Translations under genes and position numbers: made by a program | In this document: positions 25,148-35,293 of the stretch, piece after piece | Position numbering within the stretch: position 1 is the first letter of the stretch | How the letters are laid out: each line of letters begins with the position of its first letter | Assembly (NCBI GenBank): GCA_030950185.1 | Contig: JAUZRU010000049.1 | Span: 1 to 47,959 of the forward strand | DNA length: 47,959 nt | Direction of reading: 5' to 3' | Source: Paracoccaceae bacterium | GTDB lineage: Bacteria; Pseudomonadota; Alphaproteobacteria; Rhodobacterales; Rhodobacteraceae | Notes under the pieces: model-generated | Told to the model about the DNA's origin: nothing | The model's input: only the letters and a program-made list of their open reading frames with translations | Database searches by the model: none

Positions 25148-25426
25148 TTGAACCGGGACCGTGCCGAAATCATTGCCATCCGGGCGCTGGAATGGCTGGC
25201 GGGGCAGGATGACCTGCTGGGCGTGTTTCTGGGGGCCAGCGGGGCGGCACCCTCGGATCTTGCGCAGATGGGGGCGGATCCCGTTTTTCTGGGGGCGGTG
25301 CTGGATTTCGTGCTTTCAGACGATGCGCATGTGCTGGCCTTCTGCAACGCCATGGACCTGCCGCCCGAGACACCCCTTCAGGCGCGCCAGGCCCTGCCCG
25401 GCGGGGCCGAGGTCAGCTGGACCTGA
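25148..25426 (+). CDS. DUF3572 family protein
   Basis: The 92-aa protein begins MNRDRAEIIAIRALEWLAGQ and is helical, with no membrane segment. It matches the DUF3572 pattern, an alphaproteobacterial family commonly next to pleD. The start is TTG 25148 with a strong AGAGGAGGG site 4 bases upstream. The function is unknown; the location suggests a link to cyclic di-GMP control, which is only inference. Confidence 0.8.
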   Translation: MNRDRAEIIAIRALEWLAGQDDLLGVFLGASGAAPSDLAQMGADPVFLGAVLDFVLSDDAHVLAFCNAMDLPPETPLQARQALPGGAEVSWT

Positions 25427-25543
25427 GCGCCAAGGTTTCCGCATGGTCCGAATTGACCGGCATTTGGTCATGGGGTAGTCAGGGACGACTGTATCACGGT
25501 ATCCCGGTGCATACCGCGTCCGGGCCGATCTGGGGGACGAGAC

Positions 25544-27199
25544 ATGGCCGAAATCACCCGCGAATCCATGGAATATGACGTCGTTATCGTTGGCGCCGGC
25601 CCTGCCGGCCTGTCGGCTGCGATCCGCATCAAGCAGCTCGATCCGGATCTGTCGGTGGTGGTGCTGGAAAAGGGTTCCGAGGTGGGCGCGCATATCCTGT
25701 CGGGGGCGGTGCTCGATCCCGTGGGTCTGGATGCCCTGATCCCCGACTGGAAGGAACGCGGCGCGCCCATCAACGTGCCCGTGCGCGAAGACCGCTTTCT
25801 GATTCTGGGCGAAGGCGGGTCCATGCGCATCCCCAACTGGCCCATGCCGCCCTTGATGAACAATCACGGTAAATACATCGTGTCGATGGCCAATGTCTGT
25901 CGCTGGATGGCCGAACAGGCCGAGGCCATGGGTGTCGAGATCTTCCCCGGCATGGCGTGTTCCGAGCTGGTCTATGGCGAGGATGGCCGCGTCAAGGGCG
26001 TGGTTGCCGGCGAATTCGGCCTGCAAAAGGATGGCACCCCCGGCCCCGCATATGAACCGGGGATGGAGCTGCACGGCAAATATGTGTTCCTGTCCGAGGG
26101 CGTGCGCGGTTCCCTGGCCAAGGAGGTGATCGCGAAATTCGACCTTGGCCGCGGGCACGACGTGCAGAAATTCGGCCTCGGCATGAAGGAAATCTGGGAT
26201 ATCAAGCCCGAAAACCACCGCGAGGGCACTGTCATCCACACCATGGGCTGGCCGCTGGGTGGCAATGCCGGGGGCGGCGGGTTCATCTATCACCTTGAAA
26301 ACAACCAGGTGTTCATCGGCTTTGTCGTGCATCTGAACTATGCCAACCCGCATCTTTACCCCTACATGGAATTCCAGCGATTCAAGCATCACCCGGATGT
26401 GGCAAAGATCCTCGAAGGCGGCAAGCGGGTCGCCTATGGTGCGCGCGCGATTTCCGAGGGCGGCTGGCAGTCGATCCCCAAGGTGGTGTTTCCGGGCGGC
26501 GCGCTGCTGGGATGTTCGGCCGGGCTGGTCAATGTGCCGCGCATCAAGGGCAACCATAACGCCATGCTGTCGGGCAAGGCTGCGGCCGAGGCCGCCGTCG
26601 CGGCGATTCACGCGGGTCGCGCGGGCGACGAGCTGGCCGAATACGAAACCGACCTGCGCACCGGGCCGGTGGCAAAAGACCTCAAGCGCGTGCGCAACGT
26701 GAAACCGCTGTGGTCGAAACTGGGCATGTTTCCCTCGCTGATCCTGGGGGGCTTTGACATGTGGGTGGCCAACCTCACCGGCTGGAACCCGCTGGGCACG
26801 CTGAAACACGGCAAGACCGACGCCGAGGCGACCGAGCCCGCCGACCGGCACGAGGTGATCGAATATCCCAAACCCGACGGGGTGATCTCGTTCGACCGGC
26901 TGACCAATGTCGCCTTTTCCAACACCCACCATGAAGAGGACGAGCCCTGCCACCTGGTGCTGGCCGATCCCGACCTGCCAATCAGGGTGAACCTGCCGAA
27001 ATATGCCGAACCGGCACAACGTTACTGCCCGGCCGGTGTGTACGAGGTGGTGCGCGACGAGGACGGATCGAACCCGCGCTTCGTGATCAACGCGCAGAAC
27101 TGCGTGCATTGCAAGACCTGCGATATCAAGGATCCCTGCCAGAACATCACATGGAAGACGCCCCAGGGCGGCGACGGGCCGAACTACCCGAACATGTAG
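25544..27199 (+). CDS. Electron transfer flavoprotein-ubiquinone oxidoreductase
   Basis: The 551-aa protein passes electrons from ETF, loaded by acyl-CoA and amino-acid dehydrogenases, to ubiquinone at the inner membrane. It has the FAD site VVIVGAGPAGLSAAIR, the ETF-QO segment HTMGWPLGGNAGGGGFIYH, and C-terminal [4Fe-4S] cysteines in YCPAGVYE and NCVHCKTCDIKDPCQNI. Full length compared with mitochondrial mature ETF-QO. MAEITRESMEYD is the natural start. Apparently monocistronic, followed by a hairpin. Confidence 0.96.
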   Translation: MAEITRESMEYDVVIVGAGPAGLSAAIRIKQLDPDLSVVVLEKGSEVGAHILSGAVLDPVGLDALIPDWKERGAPINVPVREDRFLILGEGGSMRIPNWPMPPLMNNHGKYIVSMANVCRWMAEQAEAMGVEIFPGMACSELVYGEDGRVKGVVAGEFGLQKDGTPGPAYEPGMELHGKYVFLSEGVRGSLAKEVIAKFDLGRGHDVQKFGLGMKEIWDIKPENHREGTVIHTMGWPLGGNAGGGGFIYHLENNQVFIGFVVHLNYANPHLYPYMEFQRFKHHPDVAKILEGGKRVAYGARAISEGGWQSIPKVVFPGGALLGCSAGLVNVPRIKGNHNAMLSGKAAAEAAVAAIHAGRAGDELAEYETDLRTGPVAKDLKRVRNVKPLWSKLGMFPSLILGGFDMWVANLTGWNPLGTLKHGKTDAEATEPADRHEVIEYPKPDGVISFDRLTNVAFSNTHHEEDEPCHLVLADPDLPIRVNLPKYAEPAQRYCPAGVYEVVRDEDGSNPRFVINAQNCVHCKTCDIKDPCQNITWKTPQGGDGPNYPNM

Positions 27200-27236
27200 G
27201 GGCTGGTGCACGGGAAATTGTGCAGCGGTGGGCGCA

Positions 27237-27256
27237 AATGCGCGCCGCTGCGCATT
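27237..27256 (+). terminator. Perfect 7-bp hairpin after the ETF-QO gene
   Basis: AATGCGC (27237-27243) and GCGCATT (27250-27256) pair around a 6-base loop, 38 bases after the stop. No T-tract follows. Confidence 0.4.
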
Positions 27257-27320
27257 GCCATTCGGCGGGCGGCCCTCTAGGCTGAATCCGATCCTTGTTT
27301 CTTGACCGGAGAACCACCGC

Positions 27321-29024
27321 GTGACCTTGCAGATCAGGCCTGTCCTTGTTGCCGCCTCGACCGCCATTGCCTTGTTGATGCAGCCCGTCGTTGTGCAATC
27401 CGCCGAAAGTCTGGCCGGCGCCTATCTGGCCGCCAATCAGGCCAATTATGACGGCAATTATGTGGCCGCTGCCCGGTATTTTACCGAGGCGCTGAAATTC
27501 GATCCGAAAAACCCGGAACTGCTGCAAAACGCGCTGATCGCCTATATCGGCAAGGGTGATCTGACATCTGGCAAGGCCATTGCCCAACGGCTGGAAAACC
27601 TCAAGGCCAACAGCCAGCTCGCGCAGCTGGTGCTGCTGGCTGAAAATATCAGGAAGGGCGATTTCGGGGCAGCCAAAAAGGCCTTTGGCAAGGATGGGGG
27701 CTTCAGCCCGCTTCTGGACGGGTTGATGAAGGGGTGGATCGAACTTGGCCTCGGGCGCATGTCGCAGGCGCTTGACAGTTTCGATTCAATGGCCGGGGAA
27801 AACCAGGCCATGAGGGCCTTTGCCGATTATCACAAGGCGCTTGCGCTGGCGACCGTGGGCGATTTCGAAAAGGCCGAAAAGATCTTGCGTGGCAAGAAAG
27901 GAATCCCCCTGCGCATCGGGCGTGGCAGTCTGATCGCCCATATCGAGATACTTTCCCAGCTGGATCGCAACGAGGACGCGCTGAAGGTCATCGATGATGT
28001 TCTGAATGGCTCTGGCGACCCGCAGGTCACGGCCCTGCGTGACCGTGTGCGCAAGGGTGAAACCCTGCCTTTCGACGTGGTATCCAATGCGCGCGAGGGC
28101 GCTGCCGAGGTGTTTCTCAGCCTTGCGTCGGTGCTGTCCGATCAGCAGAATGATCGCTTTGGCCTGATCTACGGGCGGCTGGCCGAATATCTGCGTCCCG
28201 ATTTCACCCGCGCGATTCTGCTGGTGGCAGATATTCTGGACAATCAGGGGCAATATGATCTGGCGGTCGCTGAATACAACAAGGTGGCACCTTCGGATCC
28301 CAGTTTTTACAATGCCGAGATCGGCCGCGCCAGCGCGCTGCAATCGGCGGGCAAGTCCGAGGCGGCGATCGAGGTGTTGCGCAATCTGTCCAAGGCCTAT
28401 CCCAAGGTGCCTTCGGTCTTTGTCGCGCTGGGTGATGCGCTGCGCCGCGAAAAGAAATTTGCCGAGGCAAACAAGGCCTATGACAGGGCCATCGCCCTGC
28501 TGACCGAGCCACAGCCGAACCACTGGTTCATCTATTATTCCCGCGGCATCACATATGAACGCGAGAACCAGTGGGACAAGGCCGAGGCCGATTTCCGCTT
28601 TGCGCTGAGTCTGTCGCCGGATCAGCCGCTGGTGCTGAACTATCTTGGCTATGGGCTGGTCGAAAAGGGCATCAAGATGGACGAGGCCCAGAAGATGATC
28701 AAGAAGGCCGTGAAATTGCGGCCCAATGACGCCTATATCACCGATTCACTGGGGTGGGTCTATTACCGTCTCGGGAAATACCAGCAGGCGGTTCCGATCC
28801 TCGAGCGCGCGGTTCAGCTCAAGCCGCTGGATCCGATCATCAACGACCATCTGGGCGACGCGTACTGGATGGTGGGTCGCCGGCTGGAGGCCGAGTTCCA
28901 GTGGCGTCGGGCGCTTTCGGCCAAGCCCGAGGAAAAGGACGCAAAGCGCATCAAGCGCAAGCTGGAGGTCGGGCTGGACCAGGTGCGCAAGGAAGAATCC
29001 GTCAACCAGGTCGCCAATGATTGA
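27321..29024 (+). CDS. Exported tetratricopeptide-repeat protein
   Basis: The 567-aa protein has a signal peptide (about 1-28, ending VVQSAES) and TPR units through most of its length, clearest at [39 protein letters not shown] and [20 protein letters not shown]. Such proteins scaffold periplasmic or outer-membrane complexes; the partner is unknown. Start GTG 27321 has GGAGAA upstream. The last 8 bases overlap ispE (ATGATTGA), so translation is coupled, an arrangement I recall in other Rhodobacteraceae. Confidence 0.9.
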   Translation: MTLQIRPVLVAASTAIALLMQPVVVQSAESLAGAYLAANQANYDGNYVAAARYFTEALKFDPKNPELLQNALIAYIGKGDLTSGKAIAQRLENLKANSQLAQLVLLAENIRKGDFGAAKKAFGKDGGFSPLLDGLMKGWIELGLGRMSQALDSFDSMAGENQAMRAFADYHKALALATVGDFEKAEKILRGKKGIPLRIGRGSLIAHIEILSQLDRNEDALKVIDDVLNGSGDPQVTALRDRVRKGETLPFDVVSNAREGAAEVFLSLASVLSDQQNDRFGLIYGRLAEYLRPDFTRAILLVADILDNQGQYDLAVAEYNKVAPSDPSFYNAEIGRASALQSAGKSEAAIEVLRNLSKAYPKVPSVFVALGDALRREKKFAEANKAYDRAIALLTEPQPNHWFIYYSRGITYERENQWDKAEADFRFALSLSPDQPLVLNYLGYGLVEKGIKMDEAQKMIKKAVKLRPNDAYITDSLGWVYYRLGKYQQAVPILERAVQLKPLDPIINDHLGDAYWMVGRRLEAEFQWRRALSAKPEEKDAKRIKRKLEVGLDQVRKEESVNQVAND

Positions 29025-29877
29025 ATGCTGTGCGCCAGCCAAGATCAATCTGGCGCTGCATGTAACCGGAAGGCGCGCTGACGGGTATCACCTTCTTGAT
29101 TCGCTGGTCGTCTTTGCCGATCACGGCGATCTGTTGCACCTTTCGCGGGCGTCCGAGCTGTCGCTGACCATCGGCGGGCCCATGGGCGCGGGCCTGACGG
29201 CGGGGGCCGACAATCTGGTGTTGCAGGCGGCGCGGCTGATCCTGCCGCCAGACAAGGGCGCAAGGATCACGCTTGAAAAGAACCTGCCGGTTGCGGCTGG
29301 TATCGGGGGGGGCTCTTCTGATGCGGCGGCCTGCCTGCGTGCCCTTGCCGATCTGTACGATCTGCCCATGCCGTCCGCGCACTCGATCCTGATGCTGGGG
29401 GCGGATCTGCCGGTCTGTTTGCTGGGCCGCGCCGCCCGCCTTGAAGGGATCGGAGAGCGCCTGACCCCGCTTGCCCCTCTGCCCGACCTGCCGGCGGTGC
29501 TGGTCAACCCGATGGAGGGGGTTTCGACGGGGCAGGTGTTCCACCGCCTTGACCGCGTTGACAACCCGCCTCTTTCGCCGCTGCCCGAGGGGGCCGACCT
29601 GGCTGGCTGGCTGGACTGGCTTGCCGATCAGCGCAACGACCTGCAAGGCCCGGCGCTTGCGGTCGCGCCGGTCATCGGGCAGGTATTGGCGGCAATCCAG
29701 GATACCCAGGGCTGCCGGTTGGCGCGGATGTCGGGTTCGGGCGCAACCTGTTTCGGGCTGTTCGGATCGGACGCGCAGGCACAGGCCGGCGCGGATTCCA
29801 TTGCCGCGCGCAATCCGGGCTGGTGGGTCAGGAAGGTCGTGTTGCGGGGCGGTCAGGAAACGCGCGAAACCACATAA
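29017..29877 (+). CDS. ispE: 4-diphosphocytidyl-2-C-methyl-D-erythritol kinase
   Basis: The 286-aa GHMP kinase phosphorylates CDP-ME in the MEP isoprenoid pathway. Motifs: [25 protein letters not shown] at the N-terminus (substrate and ATP contacts), the GHMP loop [20 protein letters not shown], and [14 protein letters not shown] near the C-terminus. The start ATG overlaps the TPR gene stop by 8 bases. The 3' end overlaps the convergent polyprenyl synthase gene by 25 bases. Confidence 0.95.
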   Translation: MIECCAPAKINLALHVTGRRADGYHLLDSLVVFADHGDLLHLSRASELSLTIGGPMGAGLTAGADNLVLQAARLILPPDKGARITLEKNLPVAAGIGGGSSDAAACLRALADLYDLPMPSAHSILMLGADLPVCLLGRAARLEGIGERLTPLAPLPDLPAVLVNPMEGVSTGQVFHRLDRVDNPPLSPLPEGADLAGWLDWLADQRNDLQGPALAVAPVIGQVLAAIQDTQGCRLARMSGSGATCFGLFGSDAQAQAGADSIAARNPGWWVRKVVLRGGQETRETT

Positions 29878-30854
29878 TCGGCCAGCCCGATCAGATGGTC
29901 GCGGATCTTGCCATCGGGCAGGGCGGACAGCGCCTGTTTTGCCTTGTCGGCCCAGTCCAGCGCATCGCGCCGGGTCTGTTCCAATGTGTCGTGCCGGCGC
30001 AGGATTTCCATGGCCCGTTCCAGATCACCTTCGCCTTGCTGGCCCTTTTCGATCACCCGCGACCAGAAGGCGCGCTCGGTTTCATCGGCCAGCGCAACGG
30101 CCTTGATGACCGGCAGGGTCAGCTTGCGCTCGCGGAAATCATCGCCGGTATTCTTGCCCAGATCGGTGCTGGAGCCGCCGTAATCCAGCAGGTCATCGAC
30201 GATCTGAAAGCTGATCCCCAGCGCATCGCCATAATCGCGCAGCGCGGCAACCACGGCCTCGTCGGCGCCCGCGATCACGCCCCCGACCTCGGTCGCGGCG
30301 GCGAAAAGGGCGGCGGTCTTGCCGCGGATGACCTGCAGATAGACGCCCTCGTCAGTGGCCAGATCCTGCGCTGCGCTCAGTTGCAGCACTTCGCCCTCGG
30401 CGATGGTGGCCGAGGCATTGGCCAGGATGTCCAGCACCCTCAGCGAGCCGGTTTCGACCATCAGCTGGAAGGAACGCGAAAACAGGTAATCGCCCACCAG
30501 CACCGACGACTTGTTGTCCCACATGAGGTTGGCGGTGGGCCGGCCCCGGCGCTGGGTGCTTTCGTCAACCACATCGTCATGCAGCAGGGTGGCGGTGTGG
30601 ATGAACTCGACGGTCGCGGCCAGATGCACGTGATGCGGCCCGTCATAGCCGCACATCCGCGCCGCTGCCAGCGTCAAGAGCGGGCGCAGGCGCTTGCCGC
30701 CGGCCTCGACCAGATGGGCCGTGACCTCGGGGATGCGCGGGGCGTTGTCGGAATGCATGCGTTTGCGGATCAGGCTGTCAACGGCGGCCATGTCGTCGCC
30801 CAGCAGCTTGGCGAGGGCTTCGTGGGGTTTGGCGCCTGCGTTGACCTGATCCAT
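29853..30854 (-). CDS. ispB: Long-chain polyprenyl diphosphate synthase
   Basis: The 333-aa trans-isoprenyl synthase elongates farnesyl diphosphate to make the ubiquinone side chain. It has both Asp-rich motifs: [18 protein letters not shown] and [13 protein letters not shown] small residue (Ala) lies five positions before the first DDxxD, as in long-chain enzymes. The lineage suggests a C50 product, but octaprenyl cannot be excluded. The ATG is at 30852-30854. It is divergent from the DUF2007 gene (56 bases) and converges with a 25-base overlap on ispE. Confidence 0.92.
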   Translation of the reverse strand: MDQVNAGAKPHEALAKLLGDDMAAVDSLIRKRMHSDNAPRIPEVTAHLVEAGGKRLRPLLTLAAARMCGYDGPHHVHLAATVEFIHTATLLHDDVVDESTQRRGRPTANLMWDNKSSVLVGDYLFSRSFQLMVETGSLRVLDILANASATIAEGEVLQLSAAQDLATDEGVYLQVIRGKTAALFAAATEVGGVIAGADEAVVAALRDYGDALGISFQIVDDLLDYGGSSTDLGKNTGDDFRERKLTLPVIKAVALADETERAFWSRVIEKGQQGEGDLERAMEILRRHDTLEQTRRDALDWADKAKQALSALPDGKIRDHLIGLADYVVSRVS

Positions 30855-30910
30855 GTTGCCTGTCCTGTTATTCCCTCGACAAGGCGCCCGCCCTGCCGTT
30901 AAGTCGTTGC

Positions 30911-31126
30911 ATGAAGGAACTCTTGCGCACCAATGACCCGACCATCATCGCATTCGCCACATCGCTCCTGCGCGGAGAGGGTATAGACTGCTTTGAATTG
31001 GACGTCCATATGAGCGTGCTTGAAGGCAGCATCGGCATAATGCCGCGCCGCCTGATGGTGATCGACGATGACCTGTTCATTGCAAGGGCGGTGATGCGGG
31101 ACAATGGCGTTGATGTGACGGGCTGA
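30911..31126 (+). CDS. DUF2007 family small protein
   Basis: The 71-aa protein (MKELLRTNDPTIIAFATSLL) has the ferredoxin-like pattern of DUF2007, annotated as a putative signal-transducing protein of unknown function. It ends LFIARAVMRDNGVDVTG. It is 5 bases from the methyltransferase gene and probably co-transcribed with it. Confidence 0.85.
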   Translation: MKELLRTNDPTIIAFATSLLRGEGIDCFELDVHMSVLEGSIGIMPRRLMVIDDDLFIARAVMRDNGVDVTG

Positions 31127-31131
31127 TTTTC

Positions 31132-31887
31132 GTGTTTTCCGAATGTGATCTGACATGCGACGGCTTTCTCGACGGGCGGCTGCGGCTGTGGCAGCCGCGC
31201 AAGGGCTATCGCGCCGGCAGCGATCCGGTCTTTCTGGCGGCAGCGGTGCCTGCGCTGGCTGGGCAGTCGGTGCTGGAACTGGGCTGCGGGGCAGGGGCCG
31301 CGGCGCTTTGCCTGGGCTGGCGGGTGCGGGGTGTCAGACTGACCGGCGTCGAAAGACAGCCCGCCTATGCGGCGCTGGCTCGGCGCAACGCCGCCGAAAA
31401 CGGCATCCCGCTAGAGGTGGTGCAGGCCGATCTGGCAGCGTTGCCCGACGATCTGCGCGCGCGCAGCTTTGACCATGTGATCGCCAATCCGCCCTATCTG
31501 GAACCCGGACGGGGCACAGCCGCGGGCGACAGCACCAAGGAACAGGCCTTTCGCGAGGAAACCCCCCTTTCGATGTGGATTGACGTGGCCACGCGACGCC
31601 TGGCGCCGGGGGGATGGCTGACGATGATATTGCGCGCCTCGCGTCTGGCGGCGCTGCTGCGGCAGGTGGACGCCCGCCTTGGCAGCATCTCTGTCCTGCC
31701 GCTTGCAGGCCGCCAGGGGGCCGCCGCCGGGCGCATTCTGTTGCGTGCACGCAAGGGTGGAAGGGGCGAATTTCGGCTATTGGCCCCGATTGTGCTGCAC
31801 GAGGGCGCAACGCATACCCATGACGGCGACAGCTATGCTGCAACTGCACAGGGCGTGCTGCGAGATGGCAAGCCGTTGGAATTTTGA
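31132..31887 (+). CDS. SAM-dependent methyltransferase, TrmN6/YfiC-like
   Basis: The 251-aa protein is a class I methyltransferase. It has the SAM-binding motif VLELGCGAGAAALCLG and the adenine/cytosine N-methylation motif NPPY (VIANPPYLEPG). The N-terminal GYRAGSDPVFLAAAVP resembles tRNA1(Val) A37 N6-methyltransferase. Full length. The start is GTG 31132 with a weak site (ACGGGC); coupling to the preceding DUF2007 gene may help. The tRNA target is inferred from the family. Confidence 0.85.
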   Translation: MFSECDLTCDGFLDGRLRLWQPRKGYRAGSDPVFLAAAVPALAGQSVLELGCGAGAAALCLGWRVRGVRLTGVERQPAYAALARRNAAENGIPLEVVQADLAALPDDLRARSFDHVIANPPYLEPGRGTAAGDSTKEQAFREETPLSMWIDVATRRLAPGGWLTMILRASRLAALLRQVDARLGSISVLPLAGRQGAAAGRILLRARKGGRGEFRLLAPIVLHEGATHTHDGDSYAATAQGVLRDGKPLEF

Positions 31888-32002
31888 CGAAATCTTGATC
31901 TTTCGCTGCATGAATGGCGGAAATGCGCGAATTCCGGGTGGCGGAACCCCGCCGATATGCCGGGGTATCGCGAAAATTTGCGTGATGAAAAGGATGACAC
32001 GA

Positions 32003-32031
32003 CTCAAATTCTGTGGTGGAATCCCCATATA
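32003..32031 (+). promoter_or_regulatory. Possible heat-shock (RpoH) promoter for the DUF465 gene
   Basis: CTCAAA (32003-32008) and CCCCATATA (32023-32031) are 14 bases apart. The -10 side matches the sigma-32 pattern CCCCATNTA fully, the -35 only four of six of CTTGAA. It lies about 50 bases before the start. The region 31888-32079 also has a GGCGG/CCGCC hairpin after the methyltransferase gene. Confidence 0.35.
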
Positions 32032-32079
32032 ACAAGAACAACAATAATGACACAGGCCTTAACACAAAGGAGACATGAC

Positions 32080-32247
32080 ATGAGCTTGAGTTCACATCTT
32101 CAGGAACTCCAGAGGAAACACGAAGCACTCTCCAAAAAGGTCGAAATGGCACAGCGAAGCCCGGGCACCGACAATCTCGAAATCATCAAGCTGAAGAAAC
32201 AGAAACTCAAACTCAAGGAAGAAATCGAGCGACTTCAACTCGCCTGA
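32080..32247 (+). CDS. DUF465 (YdcH-like) coiled-coil protein
   Basis: The 55-aa protein is a short helical hairpin (HLQELQRKHEALSKKVEMAQ then EIIKLKKQKLKLKEEIERLQ), the DUF465/YdcH pattern. The function is unknown. AAAGGAG lies 7 bases before ATG 32080, a strong site for what is probably an abundant protein. The upstream sequence is AT-rich and has an RpoH-like promoter. Its last 13 bases overlap the convergent exporter gene. Confidence 0.88.
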   Translation: MSLSSHLQELQRKHEALSKKVEMAQRSPGTDNLEIIKLKKQKLKLKEEIERLQLA

Positions 32248-33116
32248 CCTCTCTTCCGGCGCCCCGCACGCGCCGCGAGTATCGCGCCCGCAGTGATCAG
32301 CAGGGCCGCATTCAGCAATGTGGGCGAGGCCACGGCTTCGCCCGCCCCGATGAGGATGATCGTCGATACCAGAGGCGCCGCATATGAGGCAACGCCCAGC
32401 ATCTGGATGTTGCCTTTTTTCATGCCGATATCCCACAGATAGAACGCCGCCCCGACCGGCCCCAGACCCAGCAGGAATATCGCCAGCCAGCCCGTATTCG
32501 ATGCCGGCCAGACTGTTTTTTCAAATGCCATATGCGCCACCAGCGACAGCACGGCCGTTGCCAGGCAATAAAGACCCACGATGTCGGTCGGCACATCAGC
32601 CACGCGGCGGCTGAGAACCGAGTATCCCGACCATGTCAGCGCGCAGCCCAGCGCCAGGACATAGCCCGCCAGATATGCGCTGCTTGGCAAGGCGCCACCT
32701 GGCAGGATCAAGAGCCCCGCCCCGCCCAGTGCCAGAATCGCGCCCGCGACATGGCCCGCACGCAGGCGTTCGCCGGGCAACAGCCCGGAAAACAGCACGA
32801 TCAGCAGCGGCCAGAGATAGGCGATCAGGCTGGCCTGTGCAGCAGGGGCCAGACGTAGCGCCGAGAAATACAGAAAATGATAGCCGAACAGCCCGGCTAG
32901 CCCCAGCAGCCAGACCCGCCACGGCGCGCGGACAAGGCGCAACGGATTCACCCCGCGCAGGGCTGACCACGCCAACCCGATCGCGCCCCCGATGGCAAAG
33001 CTCATGGCACTCAGCTGCAGCGCCGGCACGGGGGCGGTATAAACGGTCAGCAGCGCCAGGAGCGACCAAAGAAGGATCGCGCAAAATCCGATGATGGTGG
33101 CGGCGGGGCGTGACAT
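32235..33116 (-). CDS. EamA/DMT-family transporter (YddG-like)
   Basis: The 293-aa protein has about ten membrane helices in two EamA repeats (AATIIGFCAILLWSLLALLTV through to LLNAALLITAGAILAARAG). In the family it is closest in pattern to YddG, an aromatic amino-acid exporter; the substrate here is not established. I chose ATG 33114-33116; ATG 33162-33164 would add 16 polar residues and begins 4 bases after the phaB stop, so coupled translation from there cannot be excluded. Same strand as phaB. Confidence 0.85.
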   Translation of the reverse strand: MSRPAATIIGFCAILLWSLLALLTVYTAPVPALQLSAMSFAIGGAIGLAWSALRGVNPLRLVRAPWRVWLLGLAGLFGYHFLYFSALRLAPAAQASLIAYLWPLLIVLFSGLLPGERLRAGHVAGAILALGGAGLLILPGGALPSSAYLAGYVLALGCALTWSGYSVLSRRVADVPTDIVGLYCLATAVLSLVAHMAFEKTVWPASNTGWLAIFLLGLGPVGAAFYLWDIGMKKGNIQMLGVASYAAPLVSTIILIGAGEAVASPTLLNAALLITAGAILAARAGRRKRGQAS

Positions 33117-33168
33117 GGTTTGATCTGATAACGCCCCGCGCGCCGGAAAGGAATGGCTGCGCATACCC

Positions 33169-33891
33169 TCAGGTCATGTATTGCCCGCCATTGGCGGTCA
33201 GGGTCGCACCGGTGATGAAACCGGCATCGTCAGACGCCAGGAACACGACGCAGCGGGCGATGTCCTCGGGTTCGCCCAGACGGCCGACCGGGATCTGCGA
33301 GATGATGCCCTCGCGCACCTTTTCAGGCACGGCCATGACCATTTCGGTGGCGATATAGCCGGGGCAGATGGCGTTGACCGTGATCCCCTTGCGCGCACCT
33401 TCCTGCGCCAGCGATTTGGTAAAGCCGATGTCGCCGGCCTTGGCGGCCGCATAGTTCGCCTGCCCCATCTGGCCTTTTTGCCCGTTGATGGACGAAATGT
33501 TGATGACCCGGCCAAAGCCGCGTTCGCGCATGCCGGGCCAGACCGGGTGGGTCATGTTGAACAGCCCGTCGAGATTGGTCTGCATCACCTGCTGCCACTG
33601 TTCGCGCGTCATCTTGTGGAACATGGCATCGCGGGTGATGCCGGCATTGTTGACCAGAATCTCGACCGGGCCAAGATCGGCCTCGACCTGCCTGATGCCT
33701 TGGGCGCAGGCGTCGTAATCGGCCACCGACCATTTATAGGCCCTGATCCCCGTTTCATGGGTGAACCGGGCCGCGGCCTCGTCATTTCCGGCATAGTTCA
33801 CGGCAACGCGGTGTCCTGCATCCTGCAGGGCCCTGGCAATCGCCGCGCCTATGCCGCGGGTGCCGCCGGTTACCAGTGCTGTTCGTCCCAT
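33169..33891 (-). CDS. phaB: Acetoacetyl-CoA reductase
   Basis: The 240-aa short-chain dehydrogenase reduces acetoacetyl-CoA to (R)-3-hydroxybutyryl-CoA with NADPH for polyhydroxybutyrate. Motifs: ALVTGGTRGIGAAIA cofactor site, VNNAG, and the catalytic Ser, Tyr and Lys in INISSINGQKGQMGQANYAAAK. Of the SDRs it matches PhaB, and the neighbour phaA confirms this. AAGGAA precedes the ATG in an A-rich leader. Two strong hairpins separate it from phaA. Confidence 0.95.
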   Translation of the reverse strand: MGRTALVTGGTRGIGAAIARALQDAGHRVAVNYAGNDEAAARFTHETGIRAYKWSVADYDACAQGIRQVEADLGPVEILVNNAGITRDAMFHKMTREQWQQVMQTNLDGLFNMTHPVWPGMRERGFGRVINISSINGQKGQMGQANYAAAKAGDIGFTKSLAQEGARKGITVNAICPGYIATEMVMAVPEKVREGIISQIPVGRLGEPEDIARCVVFLASDDAGFITGATLTANGGQYMT

Positions 33892-33929
33892 GTTTTCTGT
33901 TCCTTTTTTTTCCGTTTGTCACAGGGGGT

Positions 33930-33985
33930 GGGGGCCTTCCCTTGCCCCCGTCTGGTGGTGGCGGGCCGGGCCCACGCCGGCCCGG
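33930..33985 (-). promoter_or_regulatory. Two GC hairpins between phaA and phaB
   Basis: CCGGGCC/GGCCCGG (33966-33972 with 33979-33985, 6-base loop) directly follows the phaA stop. GGGGGC/GCCCCC (33930-33935 with 33944-33949, 8-base loop) follows 16 bases further on. Neither has a T-tract. They could partly terminate, attenuate or stabilise the phaAB mRNA. Confidence 0.5.
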
Positions 33986-33990
33986 TGATG

Positions 33991-35166
33991 TCAGCCGCGC
34001 TCGACACACATGGCGACACCCATGCCGCCGCCGATGCACAATGTGGCCAGCCCGCGCCTGGCATCGCGGCGCTGCATCTCGAACAGCAGCGTGTTGAGGA
34101 TCCGCGCGCCCGAGGCCCCGATCGGGTGGCCGATGGCAATGGCGCCGCCGTTCACATTGACGATCTCGGGGTTCCAGCCCATTTCCTTGTTCACGGCCAG
34201 GGCCTGTGCGGCAAAGGCCTCGTTCGCCTCGACCAGGTCAAGGTCGTCCACGCTCCAGCCCGCCTTTTCCAGCGCCTTTTTCGAGGCCGGAACCGGGCCA
34301 ATGCCCATGATCGACGGGTCAACGCCCGCCGTGGCATAAGAGGCGATCCGTGCCAGCGGGGTGATGCCGCGCTTTTCGGCCTCGGCCGCGCTCATCAGCA
34401 GAACGGCGGCGGCGCCGTCATTGATGCCGCTGGCATTGGCGGCGGTCACGCTGCCCTCGCGATCAAAGGCCGGGCGCAGTTTCTGTACCGATTCCAGCGT
34501 GGCGCCATGGCGGATATATTCATCCTTGTCCACCACGATGTCGCCCTTGCGGGTCTTGACGGTGAAGGGGGCGATTTCATCGTCGAAACGGCCGGCCTTT
34601 TGCGCGGCTTCGGCCTTGTTCTGGCTGGCGACGGCGAATTCGTCCTGCTGGTCGCGGCTGATCTGCCATTTGCGGGCAACGTTTTCGGCGGTGTTGCCCA
34701 TGTGATAGCCGTTGAAGGCATCCCACAGACCGTCGCGAATCATGGAGTCGATGAATTTCAGGTCGCCCATTTTCTGGCCCGCGCGCAGATGCGCGACATG
34801 GGGGGCGAGGCTCATGTTTTCCTGGCCGCCGGCGATGACGATATCCGCATCGCCAAGCGCGATGTGCTGCGCGCCCAGCGCCACGGCCCGCAGGCCCGAG
34901 CCGCAAACCTGGTTGATGCCCCAGGCGGCGCTTTCGATGGGCAGGCCGGCATTGATGTGGGCCTGCCGGGCGGGGTTCTGGCCCTGGCCGGCGCTCAGCA
35001 CCTGGCCGAGGATGGTTTCCGAAACCTCGCCGGCATCGATCCCGGCACGGGCGACAACGGCCCGCAGCACCTCGGCGCCCAGATCATGCGCCGGTGTGTT
35101 GGCAAAAGCGCCGTTGAAGCTGGCGACGGCGGTTCTGGCTGCTGCTGCAATCACGATATTGGTCAT
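33991..35166 (-). CDS. phaA: Acetyl-CoA acetyltransferase (beta-ketothiolase)
   Basis: The 391-aa thiolase condenses two acetyl-CoA to acetoacetyl-CoA, the first step of polyhydroxybutyrate synthesis. The active-site Cys is in [16 protein letters not shown], the His in [13 protein letters not shown] and the second Cys in [13 protein letters not shown] 35164-35166 ([17 protein letters not shown]) has AAAGGG upstream; the frame extends 25 codons further without support. It is the first gene of phaAB; the polymerase gene is not nearby, as is common in this family. Confidence 0.95.
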   Translation of the reverse strand: MTNIVIAAAARTAVASFNGAFANTPAHDLGAEVLRAVVARAGIDAGEVSETILGQVLSAGQGQNPARQAHINAGLPIESAAWGINQVCGSGLRAVALGAQHIALGDADIVIAGGQENMSLAPHVAHLRAGQKMGDLKFIDSMIRDGLWDAFNGYHMGNTAENVARKWQISRDQQDEFAVASQNKAEAAQKAGRFDDEIAPFTVKTRKGDIVVDKDEYIRHGATLESVQKLRPAFDREGSVTAANASGINDGAAAVLLMSAAEAEKRGITPLARIASYATAGVDPSIMGIGPVPASKKALEKAGWSVDDLDLVEANEAFAAQALAVNKEMGWNPEIVNVNGGAIAIGHPIGASGARILNTLLFEMQRRDARRGLATLCIGGGMGVAMCVERG

Positions 35167-35293
35167 TTTCAACCCTTTCCGAATGTGATTCCCGAAGAAT
35201 ATTCTGCGGCGCAGCATAAACATCACGGGCTCGCATGTCACGACCGGCCTTGTCGCATCAATCTTGCGAGGGTCAGATAATATATTAATTAAA

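Noticed and set aside
33114-33164. Longer exporter start at 33162-33164
   Set aside because: It adds 16 polar residues not typical of the family; kept as an alternative because it is 4 bases from the phaB stop.
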